From Micromonosporaceae bacterium KJ-029 (GTDB taxonomy: Bacteria; Actinomycetota; Actinomycetes; Mycobacteriales; Micromonosporaceae), in contig BIFP01000052.1 of NCBI GenBank assembly GCA_005402585.1, positions 1-64,000 of the forward strand: a stretch of DNA of 64,000 bases, given 5' to 3'. Position numbers and translations under genes: made by a program. The notes beneath the pieces are model-generated. The model had not been told where the DNA came from and searched no databases. It saw only the letters and a program-made list of their open reading frames with translations. How positions within the stretch are numbered: position 1 is the first letter of the stretch; every line of letters starts with the position of its first letter. Positions 7,194-14,613 of this stretch are shown here, in pieces.

Positions 7194-8522
7194 TTAGGCG
7201 ACCGGGGCGAAGCCGGGCAACCAGCGTTCCAGGATGCCGCGGTACGGGGCCTTGGCCTCCAGTTGGCACAGCACGCCGATCGACCCGAGCGTCACCCGAT
7301 GGATGAGCAGGTAGGACGGCGGCAGGTTGAGCTTCCGGCTGAACTGGTACGCCGGTGAGCGCGGGCTCGCCAGTCGGGTGGCCTCGGCGCGCAGCCAGGC
7401 CCGGGTGAACCGGAACTCGTCGGCGGCGATCGGTTCCAGCATCGGGCGCAGGAAGTCGAGCAGCGCGCCGGCGTCGATCGGTTCGTCTGCGGTGACGAAG
7501 CCCTCGGACCGTAGGCCGGCCATCACCTCGTCGGCGTCGCCGCGCAGGGCGAGCCCGGCGATCTTGCCGATCGGTTCCGGCGTACCTTCCGGCATGCGGG
7601 CCACCGCGCCGAAGTCGATCACGCCGAGCCGGCCGTCCGGCAGCAGCCGGAAGTTGCCCGGGTGCGGGTCGGCGTGCAGCAGCCCGGCCCGCTCCGGCGC
7701 GGACAGGTGCAGGGTGGCCATCAGCCGGCCCGCCTCGTTCCGCTGCTGCTCGGTGCCCTTCCGGATGATCTCGGCCAGCGGAGTGCCCTCGACCCACTCG
7801 GTGACCAGGACCCGGGGCGAGGCGGAGAGGACCGCCGGTACGTAGATCTCCGAGTCGTCGGCGTACGCGGCGGCGAAGGCCCGCTGCGACTCCGCCTCCA
7901 GTTCGTAGTCCAGTTCCTCCGTGATCCTTTCCCGCAGCTCGACCAGGAGCGGCTTGACGTCCAGCCCGGGCTGGATGGCCCGGAACATGCCGCCCAGCCG
8001 GGAGAGCTGCTTGAGGTCGGCGAGCAGGGCGTCGCCGGCGCCCGGATATTGGATCTTGACAGCCGCGTCCCGGCCGGTGCCGTCCGGCATCCGCCACACC
8101 GCCCGGTGCACCTGGCCGATGCTGGCCGCGGCGGCCGGGGAGTCGTCGAAGGTCACGAACCGGTCCCGCCAGGCGGGGCCCAGCTGCTCGGTCAGCACCT
8201 TGTGCACGCTCGCCGCCGGCAGCGGCGGCGCGGCCTCCTGGAGCTTGGTCAGGGCCTGCCGGTAGGGCGCGGCGATCTCCTCCGGCAGGGCGGCCTCGAA
8301 GACCGACAGCGCCTGGCCGAACTTCATCGCCCCGCCCTTGAGCTGACCGAGGACGCTGAACAGCTGCTCGGCGGTGCGTTGCTGGATCTCCGCCGAGATG
8401 ACGTCGGAGGCGAGCCCGGTGACGCGCTTTCCCATGCCGAGGACGGTCCGGCCGGCGAAGCCGAGTGGCAGAGCGGCGAGCTTGGCGGTCCGGGACACGG
8501 CCCGGCGCGGGATGTCGGTCAC
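7194..8522 (-). CDS. ABC1/UbiB-family atypical kinase
   Basis: A 442-residue protein-kinase-like enzyme. Family motifs in order: KFGQ in the KxGQ motif (GGAMKFGQALS), the Ala-rich AAAASIGQVHRA loop, AAVKIQYPG carrying the ATP lysine, LLHADPHPGNF as catalytic loop and VIDFGAV as the metal-binding DFG-like motif. It starts with GTG overlapping the stop of the ThiF-like gene by 4 bases (GTGA), so translation is coupled. It corresponds by order to Rv3197 beside whiB7. UbiB relatives support quinone or lipid metabolism; for actinobacterial members near whiB7 the substrate is not known to me. Confidence 0.9.
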   Translation of the reverse strand: MTDIPRRAVSRTAKLAALPLGFAGRTVLGMGKRVTGLASDVISAEIQQRTAEQLFSVLGQLKGGAMKFGQALSVFEAALPEEIAAPYRQALTKLQEAAPPLPAASVHKVLTEQLGPAWRDRFVTFDDSPAAAASIGQVHRAVWRMPDGTGRDAAVKIQYPGAGDALLADLKQLSRLGGMFRAIQPGLDVKPLLVELRERITEELDYELEAESQRAFAAAYADDSEIYVPAVLSASPRVLVTEWVEGTPLAEIIRKGTEQQRNEAGRLMATLHLSAPERAGLLHADPHPGNFRLLPDGRLGVIDFGAVARMPEGTPEPIGKIAGLALRGDADEVMAGLRSEGFVTADEPIDAGALLDFLRPMLEPIAADEFRFTRAWLRAEATRLASPRSPAYQFSRKLNLPPSYLLIHRVTLGSIGVLCQLEAKAPYRGILERWLPGFAPVA

Positions 8523-9646
8523 TTGGCCATTGTTACCGAACCGGCGTGCCCGCTGCTGCCGTGCGGCCGGGCTGGCCGGCTTGCTCCGCCGTACGTGCCG
8601 CAGCCACAGCGGGGGTGCGGGGGCCAGTGGCGGCGCCGGACGTTGCCCGCCGCCATTACCTCGATCGCCCCGCCGAAGGTTTCCGGGGTGCCACCGTCGA
8701 GCTGGCCCAGCGCCTCGGCCACGGCGTACGCGGTGGCCGCCAGGAGGGTGCTCGTGGCGCCGGTGGGTGCGGCGGGGCCGCTGGCGAGCTGGGCGGCGAG
8801 CGCCGGCCAGTCGGGATCCCGGTCGGCGCGGTGCAGGTCGAGGCAGCGCAGGCAGGGCCCGACCGGCGGGCGGACCAGCGGCCCGACCACCGGGACACCC
8901 TCTCGGACGTCGACCAGCAGGTGCGGTTGCCGCCGTTGGGTGTAGCCGGCGGCCAGCAACGCGGCCGGCCGGTCGGTGCCGAGCTGGATCACCAGGTCGG
9001 GCCGGTGCCGGCGCAGCGGGCCGGCACCGGTGCCGGGTGCCACCCGTTCCACCGCCGCCTGGACCGCCCGGTCGAGCGGGCGACCGATCTCGCCGGCCAT
9101 GATGCCGGCGCCGACCAGGTCGACCGGGCGGACCGGGCCGGGCAGGTCGGGATGGATGTGGCCGACGCCGGCCTGGGCCAGGGCGACGGCGATGGCGGCA
9201 CCGAGCGGGCCGGCACCGGTGACCATCACCCGGGCGGACAGGCGGCGCCGGAGCACCTGGGCCGGGGTCCCCGGAAGTCGGGCGGCGGCGAGCGCCAGCG
9301 CGTCGGCCTCTGCGGCGAGCTGGGCCCGCCGGGGGCCGGCGAGGTCCCGGGGCAGGAGCGTGTGCGCCGGTACCACCAGGCCGGCGGTGCGCAGGGCGTC
9401 GAGCAGCGCGCGGGCGTGCTCCGGACGGACGCCCGTCCCGGTCACCCCGGTCAGCACCTGCCGTTCGCTGCGGGTGCCGTCGAGCAGGTCGAGCAGCCGC
9501 GCGGAGCGTGGGTCCGCCACCTCGACCAGGACGGCCCGCTCCTGGCCGAGCCCGAGTTGGAGGGTGTGCCGGTCACGCCAGAGTCGGTTGAGCCCGGGCA
9601 GCAGGGTGGGTCGGGGGGACGGCGGGCGCTCCTTGGACAGCTGCAT
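8519..9646 (-). CDS. ThiF/E1-like adenylyltransferase-family protein
   Basis: About 375 residues. The C-terminal two thirds form an E1/ThiF-type Rossmann fold: a nucleotide-binding VTGAGPLGAAIA loop, then DLVIQLG and the region PPVGPCLRCLDLHR, similar to the ThiF-like halves of azole-RiPP cyclodehydratases. The N-terminal part resembles their leader-binding region. The start is the ATG at 9646 (a GTG two codons earlier is possible); the open frame further upstream is non-coding and contains DnaA-like boxes. Translationally coupled to the ABC1 kinase. No RiPP precursor is evident nearby. By position it corresponds to Rv3196. Function unknown. Confidence 0.8.
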   Translation of the reverse strand: MQLSKERPPSPRPTLLPGLNRLWRDRHTLQLGLGQERAVLVEVADPRSARLLDLLDGTRSERQVLTGVTGTGVRPEHARALLDALRTAGLVVPAHTLLPRDLAGPRRAQLAAEADALALAAARLPGTPAQVLRRRLSARVMVTGAGPLGAAIAVALAQAGVGHIHPDLPGPVRPVDLVGAGIMAGEIGRPLDRAVQAAVERVAPGTGAGPLRRHRPDLVIQLGTDRPAALLAAGYTQRRQPHLLVDVREGVPVVGPLVRPPVGPCLRCLDLHRADRDPDWPALAAQLASGPAAPTGATSTLLAATAYAVAEALGQLDGGTPETFGGAIEVMAAGNVRRRHWPPHPRCGCGTYGGASRPARPHGSSGHAGSVTMAK

Positions 9647-9686
9647 GGGCACGGATAGTGACCGCTTCCGTGCTGTCCGTCGATCG

Positions 9687-9748
9687 TTGTCCACAGGTGG
9701 GCAGCTCCAGATCCAGGGCTGTCCACAGGATTCGGCGAGATATCCACA
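9687..9748 (+). promoter_or_regulatory. Cluster of three DnaA-box-like 9-mers
   Basis: TTGTCCACA (9687-9695), CTGTCCACA (9719-9727) and ATATCCACA (9740-9748), all in the same orientation and 32 and 21 bases apart, close to three and two helical turns. The first equals the actinobacterial DnaA-box consensus. They lie 41-102 bases upstream of the ThiF-like start. dnaA and dnaN are not present, so this is not an oriC region as such. Confidence 0.55.
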
Positions 9749-9792
9749 ACCGGCGGGTAACTGGGTCGGTCGTCCGACAGTTGCGTCGGGAA

Positions 9793-9829
9793 CGCGAACG
9801 GGGGTGGCCATCGGCCACCCCCGTTCGCG
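9793..9829 (-). terminator. Terminator of the DUF5679 gene
   Basis: A perfect 17-bp stem (9793-9809 with 9813-9829) and 3-base loop, starting 11 bases past the stop codon of the minus-strand DUF5679 gene. Confidence 0.8.
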
Positions 9830-9840
9830 GTACGCGTACG

Positions 9841-10008
9841 TCAGACCTTCGCTTTGCCCAGGATGCGGTTCACTGTTGTGCCGCACACCGGACACTTGCC
9901 CTTGGCCATGTTCATACCGGTCTTCGAGACCTCGACGCGGCCCTCGAAGTCCCGCTTCTCCTTGCACTTGACGCAGTAACCGTTGTAGGTCTGGGCCTGG
10001 TCGGCCAC
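9841..10008 (-). CDS. DUF5679 zinc-ribbon protein
   Basis: A 55-residue protein with two CxxC knuckles, YCVKCKEKR near the start and CPVCGTTVNRILGK near the end, the DUF5679 layout. It probably binds one zinc ion. GTG at 10008 is chosen because GGAGGG lies 6 bases before it; the frame further upstream lacks coding character. It stands alone between a terminator and a long gene-free stretch, upstream of the ThiF/ABC1 pair on the same strand. No molecular function is known to me; nucleic-acid or protein binding is a guess from the fold. Confidence 0.85.
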   Translation of the reverse strand: MADQAQTYNGYCVKCKEKRDFEGRVEVSKTGMNMAKGKCPVCGTTVNRILGKAKV

Positions 10009-10543
10009 GGTGTGCCCTCCTCGTCTCGTCCGCCGGTCGATACCGGTCCGGCGGGTTCCCGGCGGCGGCCGCGTACGGCGCCCGGCGCTGGGTCTCTTCC
10101 CGCGGCCACCCACGTGACCACTGGTTGGCGGACCCTACCCAGGTGTGGGCGGTTCCATGTCAGCTGCGCGTTGCCACTGTGAGCAAGGCGACGTCGAGAG
10201 TGTGCACGCCGAATTGGGTCAGATCAGTCAGTTTGGCGGGGACACGCCGACTGGAGGCCCGCAAATTCGCTGGTAGCGCCCCGGAACCGGGGAGCGGCCC
10301 CCCGGCGTCGGCCCCGCTGCGATGATCACCTACGGTGGTCGGCGACGTAGGCATGACACCTTGATGACCACCACGAAGGGTGATCGTGACGCCTTTCGTC
10401 GGTCCGGCCAGAAAATTTTCGGGACTCCTGGCGACCAATCCCCATTTTCCGGACGCGTGTCGGTGGGTTGACTCTTGCGGATCCCTGGTCACAACGCGTT
10501 AGCTTGCCGACGTGACAGCGAACCGAGGCTGCGCGGTCCACTG
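10009..10543. other. Gene-free stretch before the metallopeptidase gene
   Basis: No frame here shows the third-position GC bias of its neighbours, and two short frames (10125-10325 plus, 10160-10492 minus) overlap each other. Base composition is lower in GC than its surroundings around 10380-10500. It must hold the promoters for the divergent DUF5679 and metallopeptidase genes; I cannot assign them with confidence. Confidence 0.5.
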
Positions 10544-11065
10544 ATGGCTGGGGCGCGGAAGCCGGTCGTCGAGGTACGGCGCAGCCAGCGCCGGCGACGG
10601 ACGGTGTCCGCCTACCGCGACGGTGAACGGGTCGTCGTCCTCATCCCGGACCAGTTCTCCCGGGCCGAGGAGAGCGAGTGGGTGGACCGGATGCTCGCCC
10701 GGCTCGCCGCCCGGGAGGGGCGCCTGGCTCGCTCCGACGGGGAACTGCTGGAACGGGCCGGCCGGCTGATCAAGCTCTACCTCGCCGAGTACGGCGACCA
10801 GGCCCTGCCGACCAGCGTCCGGTGGGTGAGCAACCAGAACGGCCGGTGGGGCTCCTGCACCCCGGCGGACCGCTCGATCCGGCTGTCGCACCGGCTCCAG
10901 GACATGCCGGACTGGGTGATCGACTACGTCCTGCTGCACGAACTGGCCCATCTCATCGTGCCCAGCCACAACGCCCAGTTCTGGGCCCTGGTCGGCCGGT
11001 ACCCGAAGACCGAACGCGCCCGCGGCTACTTGGAGGGCGTGGCGGCGGTCTCCGGCACGCCCTGA
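10544..11065 (+). CDS. YgjP-like (M48/WLM-type) zinc metallopeptidase
   Basis: A 173-residue cytoplasmic protein of the YgjP/DUF45 group. The zinc site is HELAHL with a downstream histidine (VPSHNAQFW), preceded by the family motif NQNGRWGSC and a DYVLLHE lead-in. The ATG at 10544 starts the conserved part; the open frame from 10475 adds residues of non-coding type. Proteins of this group are predicted peptidases; their substrates are mostly unknown. It lies inside the peptidase-rich segment between the ThiF-like gene and the DUF2342 gene. Confidence 0.88.
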   Translation: MAGARKPVVEVRRSQRRRRTVSAYRDGERVVVLIPDQFSRAEESEWVDRMLARLAAREGRLARSDGELLERAGRLIKLYLAEYGDQALPTSVRWVSNQNGRWGSCTPADRSIRLSHRLQDMPDWVIDYVLLHELAHLIVPSHNAQFWALVGRYPKTERARGYLEGVAAVSGTP

Positions 11066-11189
11066 GCGGCCGCCCCACCAGGGCCGCCTGCGGCTCGGGC
11101 CAGGTCGGAAGGTCACGGCACGGGATGGGCGCGGTCGGGCGGGGCGGATGGATCGGAGCCCGGGTTCCCGGCCGGCGTAGGGTCAGGGA

Positions 11190-11807
11190 ATGGCCCGACG
11201 TGTGGTGGTGGCGCTGCTCGCACCGGTCGCCTGGGCGCCGCCCGGCGTCGACCCGGTGGACTGGCGTACGGCCCTTGCCGAGGACGTGGTGGATCTGCTC
11301 GCCATGCTCAACGAGGTGGAGACCGCGGTGGCGGTGACTCCGGCGGACCGCTGGCTGGCCGAAGCGGTGATCTGGCCCGGCACGGCCGTCTACGAGGTCC
11401 CCGAGCCGACCCCGAACGCCGTGTTCGCCGCGCTGGGCGGCCCCGGCGGGTACGAGCAGGCGGCGGTGGTCGTGGGGGATGCTCCTGACCTGCCCGGGCT
11501 CACCGTGGGCAAGCTGCTGCGCCCGCTGACCAGCCGTCCGGTCGCGGTCGCCCCGGTCGACGGCGACGCCCCGGGGCTGCTCGGGGTGGCCGCCCGGCTG
11601 CCCGTACCGCCGTGGCTGCCGCCGCTGGACCTGGACGCCACGGTGCCCGCGGCCGTGCGCGCCGCGGCGCCCCGCCCCGGCGACCTGGCGGTGGCACCGT
11701 CCTGGCACCGGCTGCGCGGTCCGGCGGACCTGGCCCGGCTCGACCCGGCGCTGGGCGGGTGGGAGAACACCCGCGCCCTGCTCTCCGGCGCCGGCCGCCG
11801 CGCCTGA
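11190..11807 (+). CDS. Conserved hypothetical, DUF2064-like
   Basis: A 205-residue soluble protein. The middle stretch, DLPGLTVGKLLRPL followed by GDAPGLLGVAARLPVP, faintly recalls DUF2064 glycosyltransferase-like proteins, in which a similar block carries the nucleotide-sugar site. I cannot see a DxD motif, so this is only a resemblance. TAGGGT lies 6 bases before the ATG, suggesting a leaderless transcript. It is followed by the convergent DUF2342 gene. Function unknown. Confidence 0.65.
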   Translation: MARRVVVALLAPVAWAPPGVDPVDWRTALAEDVVDLLAMLNEVETAVAVTPADRWLAEAVIWPGTAVYEVPEPTPNAVFAALGGPGGYEQAAVVVGDAPDLPGLTVGKLLRPLTSRPVAVAPVDGDAPGLLGVAARLPVPPWLPPLDLDATVPAAVRAAAPRPGDLAVAPSWHRLRGPADLARLDPALGGWENTRALLSGAGRRA

Positions 11808-11891
11808 CGCCGCGAACCCGACAGGAACGTGCGCTTCTGGAACACCGAGCCTGGCCGGCCGGCGCCGTCGCCGGCACCCCGGCGGGGCGTA

Positions 11892-13190
11892 TCAGGAGCG
11901 GTTCTCGCCGCCCTCGGTGTCGTCACGGCGGTCTGTCTCGCCCGGGGCCTTCTCCTCCGGACCGCCCGGGGCGGAGAAGTCGAAGTTCTCCAACTCGGTC
12001 ATCAGGTCGAAGTCGGCCATGGCGAAGGCCACCGGGTCGGCGAAGTCGTCGTCGGAGGGCAGCAGGTCGGGGTGCCCCCACAGCGCGTCCCGGCCGGCGA
12101 TGCCCCGGTGCTCGGTGAGCGCCGCCCAGAGTGCGGCGGCCTCGCGCAGCCGGCGGGGCCGCAGTTCCAACCCGACCAGCGCGGCGAAGGTCTGTTCGGC
12201 CGGCCCGCCGGCTGCCCGGCGGCGGCGGAACGCCTCGCCCAGTGCCACCACGTTCGGCAGCCGCCCGGCGGCGGCGCCGTCCACCACGTGGCAGACCCAG
12301 CCCTCGACCAGGGCGAGGGCGGTCTCCAGCCGGGCCAGCGACGCCTTCTGCGCCGGGCTGTCCTCGGGGGTGAAGATGCCCTCCAGGGCTATCGCCTGCA
12401 TCGACTCCGGGTCGGTCGGATCGACCCGGCCCATCGCCTCCTCGATCGCCTCCCGGTTGACCCGGATGCCGGCCGCGTACGTCTCCACGGCGTTGAGGAC
12501 GTGCCCGCGCAGCCACGGCACGTGCTCGAACAGCCGCTGGTGCGCCGCCTCGCGCAGGGCCACGTAGAGGCGTACCTCGTCCTCGGGCAGCTCCAGGCCC
12601 TCGCCGTAGGTGCGGATGTTGGCCGGGATCAGCGCGGCCGTCCCGGCCGGGCCGAGCGGCAGGCCGATGTCACCGGCGGAGAGCACCTCCGCGGCGAGCG
12701 AGCCGAGCGCCTGGCCGAGCTGCCCGCCGAAGAGGGCGCCACCGAGGGTGGCCACCATCGACTGCATCGGGCCGAGCTGGGCCCGGGCCTCCGGCGGCAC
12801 CAGGTCGCCCATCGCACCGACCATCCGGCTGGCCACCGGGTCGCACAGCTTACGCCAGACGTCGAGCGTCTTGAAGATCCACTCGTTGCGATTCCAGGCC
12901 ACCGCGGTCCGGATGCCCGAGGGCAGGGCGGAGGCCGGCTCCAGCCAGAGGTCGGCGATGCGCAACGCCTCCTCCACCGCGTTGCGCTCGTACGGCGAGA
13001 CCGCCGGGTCGCCCGCCGCGGCGAGCTGGCTGGCCGCCACCTGGCGGGCCAGATCCCAGTTGACCGGCCCGCTCCCCGGCGCGGAGAGCAGGTGCTGCAA
13101 CTGCGACATGAACTGCTGCATCTGCGCGGGGTCGTTGGGGTCGGGCGGCTGCCCACCCGGTAGCGCGAAACCGAACGGAATATCAGGCAC
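11892..13190 (-). CDS. DUF2342 zincin-like protein
   Basis: A 432-residue protein of the DUF2342 family, annotated in databases as zinc-dependent metalloprotease or F420-biosynthesis-associated. It opens with IPFGFALPG and a PNDPAQMQQFMSQL helix. The helix REAAHQRLFEHVPWL takes the place of a classical HEXXH site; it keeps E and H but not the usual spacing, so activity is uncertain. The C-terminal 60 residues are acidic and low-complexity. It is convergent with the upstream conserved gene and divergent from the PDZ/Lon-type protease, matching the Rv3194c/Rv3195 order. Confidence 0.85.
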   Translation of the reverse strand: MPDIPFGFALPGGQPPDPNDPAQMQQFMSQLQHLLSAPGSGPVNWDLARQVAASQLAAAGDPAVSPYERNAVEEALRIADLWLEPASALPSGIRTAVAWNRNEWIFKTLDVWRKLCDPVASRMVGAMGDLVPPEARAQLGPMQSMVATLGGALFGGQLGQALGSLAAEVLSAGDIGLPLGPAGTAALIPANIRTYGEGLELPEDEVRLYVALREAAHQRLFEHVPWLRGHVLNAVETYAAGIRVNREAIEEAMGRVDPTDPESMQAIALEGIFTPEDSPAQKASLARLETALALVEGWVCHVVDGAAAGRLPNVVALGEAFRRRRAAGGPAEQTFAALVGLELRPRRLREAAALWAALTEHRGIAGRDALWGHPDLLPSDDDFADPVAFAMADFDLMTELENFDFSAPGGPEEKAPGETDRRDDTEGGENRS

Positions 13191-13215
13191 GACCTCTACG
13201 GTACGCGGGCGACCC

Positions 13216-13323
13216 TAATTCGGCCTCCGCGCCGCTGGACGGCGCTCCGGACCGAATGAAGGCCGGCGGCCATAATTCGGCCTGCGCGCCTAGACGGCGC
13301 TCCGGACCGAATGAAGGCCGGCC
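13216..13323. repeat. Tandem 55-57 bp repeat, two copies
   Basis: Copy 1 begins TAATTCGG at 13216, copy 2 at 13273. Both continue through GACGGCGCTCCGG and end ACCGAATGAAGGCCGG. Copy 2 lacks two bases. The pair fills the gap between the divergent DUF2342 and PDZ-protease genes. Confidence 0.8.
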
Positions 13324-13413
13324 ACGCCCAGGTCGCCGCTGCCGCCGTTGCGCTGAGGGCGAACGTCGTCGTGGCGGTCGGGAGCAATCGCCCCGCTCGG
13401 TACGCTCTGCCGC

Positions 13414-14427
13414 ATGAGACGTCGCGGCGTGACCGTCCTGCTCGGTGCTCTGCTCACCGCTCTGCTCAGCATCGGCGTGCTCGGCGCGCCCGTCCCGTAT
13501 GTGGTACTCGGTCCCGGTCCGACCGTCGACACCCTCGGGCGGGAGGACGGCAAGGAGGTGATCCAGGTCACCGGCCGGGAGTCCACCGTCTCCACCGGCC
13601 AGCTGCGGCTGACCACGGTGGGCGTGCAGCCCAACGTCAAGCTGCGCTCGGCCATCCAGGGCTGGCTCTCCGACGACCAGGCGGTGGTGCCGCGCGAGCT
13701 GGTGTACCCGCCGGGGGAGAGCCAGAAGCAGGTCGAACAGCGAAACGCCGAGGACTTCCAGGTCTCGCAGACCAGCGCGGAGACCGCCGCGTTGCGGGAG
13801 CTGGGGTACGCGGTGCAGGTCGTGGTCAAGACGGTGGCCGCCGACGGTCCGGCGGCCGGGGTGCTCCGCCCGGGCGACGTGGTGACCTCGGTGGACGGGG
13901 AACCGGTGCCGCTGGCCTCCCGGCTGACCGAGCTGATCAGGGCGAAGCCCGCCGGCACGGCGCTGCGGATCGGCTACACCCGCGACGGCGTCGCCGAAAC
14001 CGCCACCATCACCAGCCGGGAACAGGATGGTCGGCCCCGCATCGGTATCGAGATCGAGCAGCAGCAGCCGCACCCGTTCACCCTCTCCTTCGACCTGAAG
14101 GACATCGGTGGGCCCAGCGCGGGTCTGATGTTCGCCCTGGGCATCATCGACAAGCTCACTCCGGAGGACCTGACCGGCGGCCGGGTCATCGCGGGCACCG
14201 GCACCATCGACGACGCCGGCCAGGTCGGCCCGATCGGTGGTATCCCGCAGAAACTGGTCGGGGCGAAGCGGGCCGGCGCGACGGTCTTCCTGGTGCCGGC
14301 GGCCAACTGTGCCGAGGCGGTGGACAACCGGCAGCCGGATCTGCCGCTGGTGAAGGTCGGCTCGCTCGACGAGGCGCTGGCCGCGCTGGAGACACTGCGT
14401 TCCGGGGGCGAGCCGACCCACTGCTGA
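13414..14427 (+). CDS. PDZ / Lon-type (S16) membrane-anchored protease, YlbL-like
   Basis: A 337-residue protein: one N-terminal membrane segment (about residues 5-25), a PDZ domain (about 120-210, with GPAAGVLRPGDVV), and a Lon-type S16 catalytic domain (about 225-335). The catalytic Ser is in GGPSAGL (near 235) and the Lys in QKLVGAKRAGA (near 280). The active site would face outside the membrane. TACGCT is 7 bases before the ATG, so the transcript may be leaderless. Next to the DUF2342 and UPF0182 genes it repeats the Rv3193c-Rv3195 order. A processing or quality-control role at the cell surface is inferred. Confidence 0.9.
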   Translation: MRRRGVTVLLGALLTALLSIGVLGAPVPYVVLGPGPTVDTLGREDGKEVIQVTGRESTVSTGQLRLTTVGVQPNVKLRSAIQGWLSDDQAVVPRELVYPPGESQKQVEQRNAEDFQVSQTSAETAALRELGYAVQVVVKTVAADGPAAGVLRPGDVVTSVDGEPVPLASRLTELIRAKPAGTALRIGYTRDGVAETATITSREQDGRPRIGIEIEQQQPHPFTLSFDLKDIGGPSAGLMFALGIIDKLTPEDLTGGRVIAGTGTIDDAGQVGPIGGIPQKLVGAKRAGATVFLVPAANCAEAVDNRQPDLPLVKVGSLDEALAALETLRSGGEPTHC

Positions 14428-14613
14428 GCCGCACCACGCCCGGCCCGACGCCGCGCCGCACGGGCAGGTGGCGACAGCTGGCTCGCGGGCCGTACGGTCG
14501 GGTCGGGACTCGGTGCATCAGGGTGCGACGCGACCTTGCGCCGACGTATTCAGGAAGACCCCGTACTCTGGGTGCCTGGTCGGAGCCGATCAAGTCAACG
14601 TGCGGAGCCAACA

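Noticed and set aside
8519..10008. RiPP/thiazole biosynthesis cluster suggested by the ThiF-like protein
   Set aside because: No YcaO cyclodehydratase, no dehydrogenase and no precursor-like peptide in the neighbourhood, so a RiPP pathway is not supported.
10125..10492. Two overlapping short ORFs upstream of the metallopeptidase gene
   Set aside because: Neither shows third-position GC bias, ribosome-binding site or family similarity, and they exclude each other.
11829..13163. Long plus-strand ORF of 444 codons
   Set aside because: It is antisense to the DUF2342 gene; residue content (runs of Arg, Gln, Gly, His) is typical of a shadow frame in high-GC DNA.
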